Of a stretch of 64,000 nucleotides of DNA, positions 63,998 to 64,000 are shown piece by piece. The DNA comes from Methanosarcina barkeri MS. GTDB lineage: Archaea; Halobacteriota; Methanosarcinia; Methanosarcinales; Methanosarcinaceae. A model generated the notes under the pieces. The model saw only the letters and a list, made by a program, of their open reading frames with translations. It was not told the DNA's origin and did not search any database. The translations under genes and the position numbers were made by a program. The stretch lies in the NCBI RefSeq assembly GCF_000970025.1, contig NZ_CP009528.1:3273168-3337167 (forward strand), given 5' to 3'. The first letter of the stretch is position 1, and each line of letters opens with the position of its first letter.

Positions 63998-64000
63998 GAA

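Overview
The window is archaeal and almost certainly from a Methanosarcina, probably close to M. barkeri or M. mazei. The evidence is the combination of a phosphotransacetylase and acetate kinase pair beside an Isf-type iron-sulfur flavoprotein, an ADP-dependent phosphofructokinase, a class I (archaeal) CCA-adding enzyme, S-layer proteins of the Methanosarcina duplicated-domain type, archaeal TATA boxes with Shine-Dalgarno sites, and AT-rich intergenic DNA. No rRNA, tRNA, CRISPR array, integrase or intact transposase was recognised.

Layout. 1-5 kb: UDP-GlcNAc operon (GlmU-like, glmS, glmM, GlmU-like). 6-12 kb: secreted beta-helix protein, small secreted protein, YqaA/DedA-type membrane protein and a large S-layer-domain protein. 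13-22.6 kb: cca, a small membrane protein with a double winged-helix regulator, the main S-layer gene with a long leader, then a PAP2 lipid phosphatase, a GT-B glycosyltransferase and a flippase-like protein. This block ends in a decayed second copy of the cca 3' end, so it looks like an old island or duplication. 22.7-35 kb: HEAT-repeat/coiled-coil protein, Ogg-type DNA glycosylase, two ADP-dependent sugar kinase paralogues, argC-CBS-argJ, a nucleoside deoxyribosyltransferase and Dph6. 35-42 kb: accessory region with hsdM, two AlbA_2-type relics, an AT-rich Mrr-like nuclease with a FYVE-like zinc domain and a C-terminal membrane helix, a broken hsdS, and a perfect 28-bp inverted repeat around the last two. 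42-47.5 kb: two Hsp20 proteins, AMMECR1, pgk, type-4 uracil-DNA glycosylase and a ferredoxin. 47.7-56 kb: secreted beta-propellers and two three-unit S-layer-domain proteins. 56-59 kb: an overlapping operon of membrane-bound regulator, secreted protein and HEAT lipoprotein. 59.6-64 kb: frameshifted ATP-grasp gene, ackA, pta and isf.

How the genes fit together. Much of the window builds the cell surface: amino-sugar nucleotide supply, lipid-linked glycan handling, four S-layer-domain proteins, beta-propellers and a beta-helix protein. A second theme is acetate and sugar metabolism (ack-pta-isf, ADP-PFK, pgk). A third is a degraded restriction-modification locus carrying one apparently recent, intact nuclease gene.

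Two traits recur. Short tandem repeats of about 12-36 bp occur at roughly twenty places, both between and inside genes. Three genes have an apparent 5' coding extension with no ATG, GTG or TTG, and in each an ACG codon sits where the start would be expected. Homology calls are from reading motifs; no database search was run.
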